Part shown: positions 12,801 to 24,191 of the stretch, piece by piece | Position numbering within the stretch: position 1 is the first letter of the stretch | How the letters are laid out: every line of letters begins with the position of its first letter | Source: Rotaria sp. Silwood1 | Taxonomy: Eukaryota; Rotifera; Eurotatoria; Philodinida; Philodinidae | Length of the DNA stretch: 64,000 nucleotides | Assembly: GCA_905250075.1 (NCBI GenBank) | Contig: CAJNOP010000076.1 | Span: 372,001-436,000, forward strand | Direction of reading: 5' to 3' | Notes under the pieces: model-generated | The model's input: the letters and a program-made list of their open reading frames with translations, nothing else | What the model was told of the DNA's origin: nothing | Database searches by the model: none | Translations under genes and position numbers: made by a program

Positions 12801-15075
12801 CAATTTGTTGTATTCGACAAGGTTCAGTATCTGTTGCATTAGCTATTGGAACAAAATTAAATTATATTATATCAAAAGAAATTGGAAAAGAACAATTTGA
12901 CGTTATTATGCGAGTATGTTTTATGATTAACTTCATATAAAAATAACTCTTACATTCAGGGACATACAAGTCCAACAGTTTCTATATGCTGTCAAAAATA
13001 TAGTCGATATTATTTTTCTATAAGTTCTGATCGATATTTATTTAAATGGAATCACAGAACAAAAGTTGTTGAATGGTCAACAAAATCTACAGTATATATT
13101 AGTTATCTATTAGAATATAAATTTATTAGTATACTTTTTTTTCAGCAACCTATATCTTGTGCAGATTTACATCCTGAACGAAATATAATTGTTCTTGGAA
13201 CTGAAACAAGTAAATTACTTATTTATGATACTTTAACATCATATTATATAACAACAGTAACATTAAAAGTTAATACAAGTGTTAAATCAGTTAGATTTTC
13301 TCCAGGTTTGTTGTTTTAGAATAATAATAGATGTGAATAAGTTTTAAAAAACGATTTTTCTTTATCTTTTAAATACTAGATGGTTCAAATTTAGCTGTTG
13401 GATTACAAAATGGAAATGCTTTTATATTTAATGTATTAGGTAATGGAGATTTTGCTCTTCATACCAAAGGAATACTTCATGTAATATTCGAAAACTATTT
13501 TCATTTGGTTGAAAATATTTAATTTCTTTTTTTTTTGTTTGCTTTATTCAGAATGATAAATCACCTGTAAATGATCTTATATGGTCAATCGATTCCAAAT
13601 ATCTTCTTGTTATTTATGCGGATAATGATTATAATATTTGTAAATATTTATTAATTCATTAAAAAAGAAAATTTTTTGATGAGATGATTTTAGGGTCCAT
13701 ATCAACATTTGAGGTTATAATAGGAATAAATATTCAAAATATTAAATGGCATGATGGTTTACATCCAATTTTGTGTAACGCATTAGGTATGTTTGATTGA
13801 AATACAAGAATATTGTACTTTCTTAAATATTTTTACAGACGAAAATAATTAGAATTTTACAGATTAATTTTGTAACAAGTGATCGAAGAATTTTCTGAGA
13901 AGATATTTGTTCACTTGTGAGGTGTTTTCGATGAGTCAAAACCTGTGAATTAGGATGCTCTTTTCGACTATGAGCTTAGAAATGTTGTGTTTATCTTTGT
14001 ACAAGAGTAGTGAAAGACCTTTTCAAGACCTAAAAATAGTAAGTCAATAGGCTTTTGTTTCTTCTATAAGTCTCTTTTTGAATATGCTAAATATTGTCGA
14101 AGTCTATCGTTTTGTAGAGTGAACACTTCTCTATAAATGCAATATTAAACTAAACTATAGCTTTTACCCAATTGAAAAACTTTCTCGAAACAAAAAACAC
14201 CTTCAAATAGTGCATTTTGTAAGGATAACTTCTGATTCATACGTTTATAGATACAATCAACATTTCAACTTTTAGTATCAAATCACCATAGTAATAATAC
14301 AAAAATTTTCCTTTCAAACTTATTTTTTGAACTTCGGATAAAAAGTGAACAAATACCTTGTCTAAAAGTTTTCCAATCATATGTTAATTTAAAATTTGTT
14401 CGACAATGAGCTTTGTCTTTCACTCATCATTTTGAAAAAATACTGATCTAGGTTCTTTTTATATTTCTATAATTCTGTATATGTGCGTGACAAAAGAAAC
14501 TATATACTTCTATTTATAATTGCAATAAGAAAATTAAAATTAATAAAAAATGAGGTAAACGTTTCTCATTATTTTTGATTGATTATATTCTCTATTTTAT
14601 CGTATTAAACAAATTATATTTCGAGGCATGTCACATATCTAGAAAATCGAAAATACTAATAATATTATTGAGTGCATTGTTAATGGCATATATCACAGAA
14701 GAGATGTGACTATTCATGTTATTTTTTACTAAAGAATTATAAAACTAGCTTTTATAGATAAATCCACCATTGATTTATATTCATCAGTAATTACTCTTAC
14801 GCCAAATCTTATTCTCTCTTGTGGTAAAGATGGTCAACTTCGTTTACTTCGAAATCATTATGAAGTAAGTCAAATAGAAGAAAAAAATTATTTCAATCAT
14901 ATTTTTGACTTTGTTATTTATCATTTTATAGCGTAATTCCCAAACATTTAAAGTTGGTCTTGGTCCAATTCAAAGTATTATACCATCAACACTAAATAAT
15001 ACATTTCTTTTATCAATGCGTGATTATCCTGTAATTGTAGAAATTCAAATCAATAATAATTCCCGTTTGTCATAG
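6894..15075 (+). CDS. DCX-EMAP: doublecortin/EMAP fusion protein (DCX-EMAP type)
   Basis: A microtubule-associated protein with the Drosophila DCX-EMAP architecture. ATG at 6894, TAG at 15073-15075, roughly 17 exons. Order: disordered N-terminus with Ser/Thr and an Asn run (7331-8090); doublecortin domain (8525-8820, VLVRFFRNGDEHHHGVKL, ending RQSYVVAVG); a second doublecortin-like domain (from about 8950, IFLLPYSQLNMYESL to VRHLFGITKDSF); HELP segment (about 9403-9740, ILYVIGSICILYE); then a long WD40 array to the end (such as LLVGDKVGSIHIWRL at 11359 and CGKDGQLRLL near 14820). Known biology: EMAP proteins bind tubulin through HELP and WD40 propellers, doublecortin domains bind the microtubule lattice, and DCX-EMAP is needed in insect ciliated mechanoreceptors. 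A role in sensory cilia here is inferred from family and from the ciliary genes nearby. Long introns sit at 9982-11118, 11624-12772 and 13787-14757; other introns are mostly under 100 bp. The first exon (6894-6983) is the least certain. Confidence 0.88.
10580..11043. mobile_element. degenerate piggyBac-like non-autonomous element
   Basis: The 464-bp segment is bounded by TTAA on both sides (10576-10579 and 11044-11047). The left end reads CTCTTTGGGTATGGAG and the reverse complement of the right end TCCTTTAGTTATGGGACTC. These align imperfectly with each other and with the cleaner element at 52229-52806 (CCCTTTGGTTAC). TTAA targets and a CCCTTTG-like terminus are hallmarks of piggyBac. No transposase ORF. 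It explains much of the long DCX-EMAP intron at 9982-11118. Confidence 0.55.
11624..12772 (+). other. long intron of the DCX-EMAP-like gene
   Basis: A 1,149-bp intron (GT at 11624, AG ending 12772) between WD40-coding exons. Both strands were checked; only short, unconvincing ORFs and no clear terminal repeats were seen. A second long intron at 13787-14757 is likewise featureless by eye. Confidence 0.65.
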
Positions 15076-15325
15076 TCAATGCTTTTTGTTTTTTTTTTTT
15101 GTTTTTTCTTTTGGTGTGAATGTCAGTTGTTGTGAAAATAATTCAATATTCATTACTGTTGGGTGACATACACACAAATATTTTTTTGTTTGTCTTGGAA
15201 CATAGAAGAAGAGAACAAGAAGAAAAAAAAAGGAGGAGAGAGTCATGACAACTCGAATAGGGATGCTTGTTTATGAGTTTACGCACTTTAATAGAATTTT
15301 TTTTTCTTGCATTGTTTTTTTGCAG

Positions 15326-17202
15326 ATGAACAAACGTTCTTTAAACGACACTCTATTTGGTATTCAAGGTGTTAATCCGGGGTTTTCTGCTCGGGAAGAC
15401 CCAAATGCTATTCCATCTCAGCAAACAGCTGGAAAAGTTGTATTAAAACGGTTTGTTTCTTATTATTGAAATGAGAAAAAAATATTAATATTTTATTTTT
15501 AATAGACAACAACTTTTAGCATGTCCGTATTTAAAAGTTGATGAACAAATAAAATTACTTAATCTACAAAAAAATTGTATTGCTAAAATAGCTAATCTTG
15601 ATCATTTAACAAGTCTTGTTGTACTTGATTTATGTGAAAATGAAATTGATTGTATTCAAGGTTTGGATAATTTATGTTCATTAAGAATTCTTCGATTAGC
15701 AAATAATAAGTAAGATTATTCAGAAAATATCAATTAATTATCATTTTGTTTTTTAATAAAGAATAAAGCAAATAAAAAATCTGGATACACTTGAACAACT
15801 TGATGTACTCGACTTAAATGGAAATCAAGTAAGTTTTTCTTTAAAAACTCTTTTTTTTGATTTTTTTTTTTTATGAACATAGATTTCCCGAATTGAAAAT
15901 TTTAAAAATTTAACACGTTTACGGGTTCTTAATTTATCACATAATCGAATAGAAAAATGTGAAAATTTACGAACCTTAAAAAATCTTGTTGAACTTAACC
16001 TTCAAGGAAATCTTATCACCACTGTGGTAAACTTTTTCTTGTTTTTTTTCTTCTGAAATCAATTTATATTTTTTTAAAATTAGTGTGATCTGGAAACATT
16101 ACCAATTCAAAGATTATTTCTAAGTTTCAATAAAATTCGAAGATTTGACGATATTCGCTGTATTTCAAAACTTACTTCACTTGAATGTTTATCACTTGAA
16201 GGTAAATAATTCAAATCATATGAGACATACAATAAACCTGTAAGTTCAAGTTTGGATATTTCTGAACATCATTAACATGAAAACCTTTTTTTTCTTGGCT
16301 TACTGTTATTCCCTAGTTTAATTCATTGAAAATGTCTGTATTCCATACCGAACCTGAAAGTTCGGGTTCAGTACATGCTTAAGTCTCATGAATAATTCAA
16401 TTGGTTTGCTGTTTATTTAGGTAATCCATTAGCATTTACAGCTGCCTATGAACAAATCATTTTATCTCAATCACAATCTTCTACGATTAAACAAGATAAT
16501 CGTCAACCAATGAATATGGTAAATAGTTTGATATATTGTTTTCTGAAGTTTAAAACAAATACGAAACGTGTTTTTTATGATTTTTTTTAGGATCAACGAA
16601 TTAGTCGTGTAATACGAATGCAGCATAATACTAATAATAATGCTAATAATAATGCTAATATTAACAGTAGTTTTAATAGCAATAGCATTAATAATATCAA
16701 TAATAATAATAATAATAATACAGAAATAACGCATATAAATCGTGATCGACGTCTTCTTGACACTCTTTCAAATCAGCAAGATTCTATGAGTGAACGAAGT
16801 GATACTGATATTGATTCTGTCAAGTAAAATATAAAAATTTATTTATTTTCTCAAAATAAAAGAAATCTTCTATAGAACAAATCCACCACCAGTTTTCAGT
16901 CGAACATCATCAATTACACAACAAAAACCTACCATCAAACCAATACAAGAAACAATAAATCCATTACTTGTTGAAACAAAATTAAATCCAGTAAGTTGAA
17001 AAGAGAAAAAGAATTATCATATGAGAATATATTTATTATTTTTTAATAAAAAAAAAAAAAGATTATTGCTGAACGATCAATATTAGCAAAAAGTTTGGTA
17101 CAATCAGCAATTGATGATGCTTTTCGAAAAGAATCAGTCACTGTTCAATTAGCACGCTGTTGGCCATTATTATTAACTCAATTGATAAACGATTCAAATT
17201 AA
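15326..17202 (+). CDS. LRRC49: LRRC49-like leucine-rich-repeat protein, short form
   Basis: About 410 residues over nine exons. After a short N-terminus come at least six SDS22-type leucine-rich repeats from about 15540 to 16200 (IKLLNLQKNCIAKIANLDHL, LVVLDLCENEIDCIQGLDNL, LRVLNLSHNRIEKCENLRTL), an LRR cap (ECLSLEGNPLA), an Asn-rich low-complexity stretch (16620-16725), and a short helical tail (SLVQSAIDDAFRK to LARCWPLLLTQL). Repeat spacing and the tail match LRRC49, a subunit of the tubulin polyglutamylase complex, but vertebrate LRRC49 is near 690 residues, so the central region between LRRs and tail is missing or replaced by disorder. The chosen ATG directly follows a TTTTTTTGCAG acceptor-like site, so a 5' UTR intron or a spliced leader could precede it; an upstream ATG at 15245 is an alternative. 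TAA at 17200-17202. Tail-to-tail with the CIMIP2B-like gene, 265 bp apart. Confidence 0.78.
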
Positions 17203-17467
17203 TTCGAAAAACAATTTATTTTTTTTTATTAATGAGATTTTGTCAGATGTTTCTTTTCTTATTTAATTTTAATTATTAATTAGTTTATATAATAAAATAA
17301 AATGTGAGCTGCACAAACAAAAAAAAAGAAAGAAAGTTAACTTCGATTAATATTGACTAATAACTGGAATGTGTTTAAATGGGTTATATGAAAACTGTGA
17401 AAGACAATACAGGTCAATTAATTATAAAGAAATATCATCGAAGAATGACTATATTGTTCTTTTTTTT

Positions 17468-19458
17468 TTAAACTTCATCTTTTGTATTAAAATCTATTGA
17501 TGTTTTTGATCGTACAAAATCTCCAAAATTATTAAATGAATGAGAACACACAGGTAAGGTTCGAGTTGTATCGCCGTAAGTTTGTCCAATATGATACTTG
17601 CTTTCTAGAAAAACAAAAAAAACATAAGCATAAATTAATAAAAATTAAATCTTGTGTACGAGGAAGATATCCAGTATATTTTGGAACCATTCCAGCTTGT
17701 GAATAAAGTCGATGACTTGAAAAACTTGTTACTGAACGTTGTAAGACCTTTGGTGAATTTGGTGGTAAACTGAAATAAATAAAAGCAAAAAGAAGAATAA
17801 ATCATTATTGATATATTTCTAATAATTTAATTCGAAATTTCAGACAACATAAACTAAACAGCTTATAGATAGCCATAAGAAAATTATAAATCTTTTTTAC
17901 AGCGGACAAATATCAAACATGTAAAACCTGTTAATCATTAGATGAATAAATTTGTTGACTGAAAGAAATCAAATTTTTTATTGTATCTATTCATTTTTTT
18001 CTAATAATATTTACTTCGATTCTGAAGGTAAATCGATTGATGTTGGAAAATTGGTTGTTAAACTTGTTGATTCTAGAGCAAAACGATTTAAACCTTTTTT
18101 TGTTGCTTCATGGTAACGTAATCCAAGACCAATATCTGTTGGACGAATACGAGGAATGTATCCTTTATAACCAGGCATTGGTGGTTCAACAAATACACGA
18201 CGATCACCTATATCATTCAAATAGAAATAATCATCTCTTTCTCGAAATTTGGTTTTTTCTTTACTTGTTTGTGAACTCTCGGTTGGATTGTAAGCTCGAT
18301 GAAAATCAAGAAAATGTTTAACTACTGTTTCACTATTTAAGCTCTGAGTTTTTGGATAACCAGCAATAGTATTTCGTAATTCTTTAGATTTAATTTTAGC
18401 TTGTTCATACGCAACTTTTGTTCCTGATAAACATGAATCTGTTTCGACACGATATCGATTACCCAGTTGAAATTTGCGTTGAGGTATGTAACCTAATATA
18501 AAATAAATCTTAATTATGAGACAAACAAAAAAATAGAACTTCTATGATGTATTATTCACCTGTATACCCTGGAAGCATTCCATCAGGAAATTCACGCGTT
18601 TCATATGGATCAGATTGATCAATTTTTACAACTGGTATATCCGTTTTTGAATGTACTAAGTTAGGAAATTCTTTCGCTAATCGATGTGTCTCTTCACCAT
18701 ATGTATGACCATGACGATAGCGCAATTGATGTATATATCCAGTGTATCTATTATATATGGAAACCAAATTAGACTACATATGTTATAATCATATTGTATA
18801 AGCTATTCATGAAGCAATTTATAGGTTATTTTTGCAATGTCTACTTTCATTAAAGTAACCTGAGACATTGATAGCAAGTGAAAAAACAACAACAGCTACC
18901 AATAAATCAAAACAAATTTCAAAAATGAAAATCATATGCATGGTTTCGTACTATAACTATCGTGATTAAAAACTCGTCAACATACAAATCAATTATCAGA
19001 CCGCAGACATCTTACAATGTCAATTATAGTGTAGACATCTTAGAAAAAAAAGCATTTGTCTATTTGTTTTATTCGTTTTGCTTTTAGAAAGAAAAATTTT
19101 ATTTTTTCTTCAAGGTATATGTATAATATTTTGTTAACGAAATGCCAAAGGCTTAGAACAGACTTTAATTTTAACACAAAAAAAAAAAATGTATATTTTG
19201 GAAAAAATACATATCCTCAAGTGTTTATACGGACGTTTCATATTTTTGTTACCTTGTTAACAATGACTTGACAACAAAGTATTTATTTCGAAAAACAAAC
19301 ATAAAAATTTTTATATGTAAACTAATTTCTATATATCTTAATTGTTGTTCTATATTTATTGAAGATTATTACTTTGGCACTTGTGAGCCATCTTTAAGAT
19401 TACTAAACTGTCGACGAGCTTCGAGAGACGGGCCACCACCAAATTCGATTGTTGTCAT
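17468..19458 (-). CDS. CIMIP2B: CIMIP2B-like ciliary microtubule inner protein (FAM166 family)
   Basis: Five exons (19458-19373, 18747-18560, 18492-18015, 17769-17660, 17604-17468) sum to 999 nt and join in frame to a 332-residue protein. Four copies of the family signature P-x-Y-x-G-Y-I/L-P with a trailing G-x-T-Y-G or its remnant are seen: VPKYTGYIHQLRYRHGHTYG across the first intron, LPGYTGYIPQRKFQLGNRY, MPGYKGYIPRIRPTDIGLG, and VPKYTGYLPQSKYHIGQTYG across the last. Four units and this length match CIMIP2B/FAM166B, which vertebrate axoneme structures place on the inner wall of doublet microtubules. Inference: a structural axonemal protein of motile cilia. The start (MTTIEFGGGPS) is supported because the exon 1/2 junction recreates the first repeat exactly. 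The third repeat lacks the G-x-T-Y-G part. Head-to-head with the PWWP gene, 370 bp between start codons. Confidence 0.85.
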
Positions 19459-19828
19459 TTCTCTTGTTTGAGAAGAAAAGAAAAAATAACATATATAAAA
19501 AACATTCTTCACATCTTCTCATTGTCTCTCATTTACATTTGAATCCATCTCAAGAGTCCTAGCAACGACCTCTACATTGACCTTATCAACAGAACATATT
19601 TATGCATTTCATGATATTTTTTTAATAAAATAAATAAATAAAATTATTAAGATTTAAATTAGTCATAGATTTATTTTTAAAAACTTTTACATACTATTCA
19701 ATGAACAAAATATTCTAATTGGTTCAATAAAACTTGTTCTTTGTTTATTAGATTCATTCATTTTCTATTCACTTTGTCTACATCATTCGTTATTTTCATT
19801 CCAACAAATTTATATAAGCACTAAACTA
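19459..19828. promoter_or_regulatory. probable divergent promoter, CIMIP2B-like / PWWP genes
   Basis: Only 370 bp separate the start codons of two genes transcribed away from each other, so both promoters and 5' UTRs must fit here. The right half is very AT-rich. TAGCAAC at 19558-19564 resembles half of an RFX X-box, but the other half is poor. No TATA box could be assigned with confidence. Confidence 0.4.
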
Positions 19829-22658
19829 ATGACTTCTTCAACACAACATTCAGAAACTGTTGCCAATACATCAGTTGGTGATGCATCTGCTGATGTTTAT
19901 ATGACAAATTCAGAAGAAAATCAAATTAATGGCATTGATGAAGAATCAACTACAAATGAAAATAAAACGGGTAAACGAAAACGATCAACAAAAAAATCAC
20001 TAGAACCAACAGAAAATATACCTAATGGACGTCCAAAACGTACATTATCTAAACGTAAATAAATTTAAATGAATAGTAAAAAAAAATGATAATAATAACA
20101 AAAAAAAACAAACAATTTTAGGTGATGACGTACCAACAAATATGATTAATGGCATTACAAAAACAAATAAAGCTAAAACTGAACAAATAAGTGGTGAAGC
20201 CGATGATGATCAAGAACGTGATAAACAAATTCCAATACTTCATGATGTTGCTGATGTTGTTTGGGTTAAAATGGGTGGACATCCTTGGTAAGATAATTAT
20301 TTTAATTGAAAAAAACTTATCTCTATAGAATTTATTTACAGGTGGCCAAGTCTTGTAATTCGAGATCCAAATGATCCAAGTGGATGTTTTACAAAAATTT
20401 CTGGTATTTATTAATGATAAATTTTTTTGCAAAAGAAAATATTTTACACTATTGCTTTGTTTTTCTTTTTCTCCTTTAGGTAATGCACGAGCAAAACGCA
20501 TGTATTTCGTTGTATTCTATGGTTCGACTGCTGATTTTGCATGGGTATCTGATGCAGCAATAATACCATATCAAGGTGTTGAAGCATTTACTAAATATGC
20601 TCAAGAAACTGTTGATAAAGTATATATATATAATTTAATATGAATAAGAATTCAAATTGTTTTGATTTTTTTTTTCAGGCACAAACAAAATCTCAAAAAG
20701 AACAATTAACTGAACGATTTCAATTAAAAGTTACAATTGGTCGACGTGAAGATTGGGAAATGGCTGTACGTGAAGCTGATGAAGCAATTAAACAAACTAA
20801 TGAAAAACGTCTTGAAGAAATTGAACCTAAAGTTCATTTCTATACAAAAAGACTCGGTAAGAAAAATTTTATTTTTTATTTTTTTTTCATTTTAGTTTTT
20901 TTTAAGTTACACCAAAAGGTCAACCTGGTCGTCGACCAAAACCATCTGTTACAAAATCAGAAGAATCTAATGAAACACCAATAATTGATACAAATAATCG
21001 TTCATTACTTGCTGAAAAAGCATTTGAATTTAAATCTGATGATGAAGATTCATCAACTGATTCACCTATACGTAAAAGTTCATCAGTTAAAATAAAACTT
21101 AGTAAACAAACATCAAATGATTCGGATTCAAATCCAACACCACCGAATAAAAATCGTTATATACCAAAAACAATTTTATCGAATGAAAAAATAAATTCTA
21201 CATCAACACCATCAACAATAACAACTGTTTTTGGACAAACAGCAAATGGTTCATCAGTTTCATATGAACAACAAACATCAACAAATAATTCCGTTGATAC
21301 AACACCAATTAAAATAAATTCAACTAAAATGATTAATGGTTCAAGTAGTGGACGAAAACGTGGTCGACCACGTCTTAAACAACCATCAATATCATCAAGT
21401 AATGATGATACACCACCTCCACCTGTACCAGAATTTAATTCTGCTAGTCCATCAGTTACAACAAAATTTACAACACAACGTAAACCAATTATAAAACCAC
21501 AAGCATTTATGAATTCATCAACAAATAATATTGTTAGTGGACAACATGATATACGAACTGGATTTTTATCACCATTTGAAGAACAAGAAGTACTTGATGC
21601 ACTTGAACAATTAGGTTCAACAAAAACATTTGAAGAAGCTGAACAAAAAGCTAAACGTCGTTTTGAACATATACTTTGTTTAAATCTTAATCGAACACAT
21701 GTTGATATACCACAAGAATGTAAGTTCGTGCTTGTTTTTTTTTGTTTTCGTAAGATTGAAGTATTCGAATTAATATTTCGAGATTAATTTCAGATATCAA
21801 TCATTACATACAGAGGTGCAGAATCTTCCTCGTGCGCCCCCGCGCGGGGAGGGAAATTTTTTGAAAAGTTGTCTTATTCGGGGAAATTTTGGAAATCAGC
21901 TACAAAAAAAAATGTGATAAGGGGAAACATCGTTCTCTTCATAGTCAATCATGAGTCATTAGATGAGGAAGTGATGTCACATTTGAGTGCACCATCGCTC
22001 CATTTAGCAGACCCGTTCATAAAATCCTTCCTCAACAACTACTTCTTTCGTAAGTCTGTAGTTGGCGAAAAAAACACATTGGGGAAATTTTTGGAAAAAT
22101 TTCTTCGGGTGGGGAAATATTTAATTTTTTGGAAAATTCTGCACCTCTGATTACATAGGACTTGAAGAATTCTTTCATATGCAGTGCCGTTTTCAAAAAT
22201 AGTACATAGGGAACAGTTCTACGTAATGATTGAAGTCTCATGACAAAACACTTCGGATGGTTTCTTTATTAGAGAAATCTTTGTTTTTTTTTGAATTTAA
22301 ATTTTTTTTAGGGTTTTATACATTTTTGTTTTCTCATCCATCATTAATAATAAAAAATCCTCAATGGTTTACTGAAAAAACTAATACGGATACATTGAAT
22401 GATAATGATTTACTTAATGATGTTCAATCATCAAGTAGTTTAGCTGTTCTTAAACATCAATTAGTTGTTTTATCGAAATTATATCGTAATGAATTACAAG
22501 CTCGTCAATCAGCACCTGTTAAAAAACGACGATCAACAGCTGGTAGTATTGGAAAACAAAAATCAATTGAGAAAAAACAAGATTTCGATGATAAATTAAA
22601 TGATATACAAGGTAAAGAACAACAACAACAACAGCACCAAGAGGAACTTATTGCTTAA
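19829..22658 (+). CDS. PWWP-domain and AT-hook chromatin protein
   Basis: Seven exons (19829-20054, 20122-20287, 20342-20403, from 20480, from 20679, from about 20909, 22312-22658). The N-terminus is acidic and basic low complexity (KRKRSTKKS). A PWWP domain spans roughly 20250-20640: VADVVWVKMGGHPWWPSLVI, with the HPWWP split by an intron (20288-20341), then RMYFVVFYGSTADFAWV and the aromatic-cage residues expected for methyl-lysine binding. It continues through an EADEA helix. Ser/Thr-rich disorder follows, with two AT-hook-like motifs (GQPGRRPKP near 20925, GRKRGRPRLK near 21348), then a helical C-terminus with a basic tail. PWWP domains bind H3K36-methylated nucleosomes; AT-hooks bind AT-rich minor groove. 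Inference: a chromatin reader. The fold looks closest to the N-terminal PWWP of NSD-type proteins, but no SET domain is present, so no orthologue is named. The last intron holds a hAT-like element. Confidence 0.85.
21811..22149. mobile_element. hAT-like MITE in the last intron of the PWWP gene
   Basis: 339 bp with perfect 14-bp terminal inverted repeats, CAGAGGTGCAGAAT at 21811-21824 and its complement at 22136-22149, flanked by a perfect 8-bp duplication ATTACATA (21803-21810 and 22150-22157). An 8-bp duplication plus a CAGAGGTG-type terminus is the hAT signature. No transposase. Copies of GGGGAAAT recur inside, and a GC-rich patch CGCCCCCGCGCGGGG (near 21833) stands out from the AT-rich host. 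The perfect duplication suggests a fairly recent insertion. Confidence 0.92.
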
Positions 22659-22770
22659 CATATACATATATATAGAGATAAACAATATTTTTGCTTTTCT
22701 TATCTAAATGTACATTTCAGTTTTTTTTTTCTATCAATTGTCTTCTCGTAGAAATAAAATCAAATACAAT

Positions 22771-22790
22771 TTATATATATATATATATAT
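22771..22790. repeat. (TA)n microsatellite
   Basis: About ten uninterrupted TA units in the likely 3' UTR or downstream flank of the PWWP gene. Confidence 0.9.
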
Positions 22791-23299
22791 GTGATGAGTT
22801 GAACTCATTCGCAATATTTGATAGAAAGAAAAAAAAATAGATGTATGTGTGTATCATCCTCTTTTCTGAATGTGATTATTTTCTTGTATTTGTTCATTTT
22901 GTTGTTGTTGTGTTGTTATTATTGTTCTTGCTGTTTTGGTTTCATTCGAAGCAAACAATAAATATGCCCTTTTTTCGTAGATTCAGAAAAACAAAACATA
23001 GACTCAATTGTTACCTTGATGTGATGTAGAGAGGCCAAAAGAGAAAAATATCAAATTTCAGATGTCGACAGTTTATTATTACTTTTCTTATTACGTCTTC
23101 AGTTTGTACTTATGACCAATAAAATAGTGATGAATAATACTTGATAGACGTTAATTTAAAGATTACTGGTTGAAAGGAAAAAAAATATCCAAACGAAGAA
23201 AATATTGAAAAAAGTGATCTTTTTAGAGTATGTAGAAGCATTGAGGTCAAAATTTTCGGACCTAGACCCTGTTGATTGAAGTTTCGCGGAGCTGTTGAA

Positions 23300-23440
23300 T
23301 CGTACTTTGATACTATCAAGAAAATTTTCTAATCGAAATAGGTTAGTCGACGTGAAGGTAAGCGTTACTTTTGTTCGAGTTTTTGTATTCGACGACTCAT
23401 CTAAGAAATGTGTAGGCTAGAGGCCATCACTTCCAGGATC
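23300..23440 (+). repeat. dispersed repeat copy R1
   Basis: This segment aligns by eye with 28065-28205 (R2) and 35887-36030 (R3) in the same orientation. The shared core runs from TACTTTGATAC through TTTTCTAATCGAAATAGGTTAG to the region of a TAGAG-CCATC-like tail. Divergence is substantial, with small indels. No coding potential. The tail resembles the terminal sequence of the short element at 61730-61840, so these may be remains of a transposon family. Confidence 0.55.
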
Positions 23441-24191
23441 AGCTCTTGTGGATATGATCGTGAGTGTAGATGAAGAGAAGATTACAACACATCGACATAG
23501 TTTATACTAAAAATATCTTGTTCGTTGTAGATTTCGATAGTTTTTGTTTCAGTTGTTTTACAACATATTAAGTGAATTGTTGTACACTTTAAAATCTATT
23601 GTCTTCGCATGACTATTTTATCTTCACTAGATGTAGGTCAACCATTATTCGTAATTAGTTCATTTTTGTTAGTTGATAAAAAGAAAGATCTTCGCAACAT
23701 ACATAAAATTTTTATTGAGAAAATTAGTGAGTTGTTTATGAATTTCTTTATTATTCATGATATGATATTTCAATTGCTTTTAAAGAATCAATCTGAAATC
23801 ACATCTATTCCTGGAATCTTCTTCTACAATACTTTTCGACATTTCTACGACTAACTTATTGATGTTGCTGATATTTTCTTCTCGATCATGTGATTATTGA
23901 ATTATATATTTTTCTTTTTTGTTAATATTTTTTCAAATATTGATCATATTTCAACTTATAAATATTTAAATAATTTTCACCTGTCATACTACTGAAGACA
24001 CACATGTTTTGTTTTTTGTATTAAGATAGAAATACGATGAAAATCAATGAGAAACAAAATATAGAAACTTGTCTAAACAACACACAAAGCATTGAAACAA
24101 GAAGAGAATAAAAACAGCCCAACTATAGTCATGATATTATGATGTATTCCCTATCTGACATCCCATGGATGATAAGCCTTCATAAATTATT

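Larger units (their letters stand above)
22659..24191. other. intergenic region between convergent PWWP and RPGRIP1L genes
   Basis: About 1.5 kb between two 3' ends. It holds a TA microsatellite (22771-22790), copy R1 of a dispersed repeat (23300-23440) and AT-rich sequence. The open frame at 23609-23854 has no recognisable domain or splice support and is not called as a gene. Confidence 0.6.

Noticed and set aside
19553..19566. RFX X-box upstream of the CIMIP2B-like gene
   Set aside because: Only the TAGCAAC half matches; the left half does not, and a 7-bp match is expected by chance. A motif scan over all five ciliary promoters would be needed.
21869..22150. 93-codon frame within the last PWWP intron
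   Set aside because: Lies entirely inside the hAT-like MITE (ending in its right TIR) and has no transposase resemblance.
23609..23854. 81-codon plus-strand frame between the PWWP and RPGRIP1L genes
   Set aside because: Hydrophobic, AT-driven composition, no conserved motif and no splice support; could be checked with transcripts.
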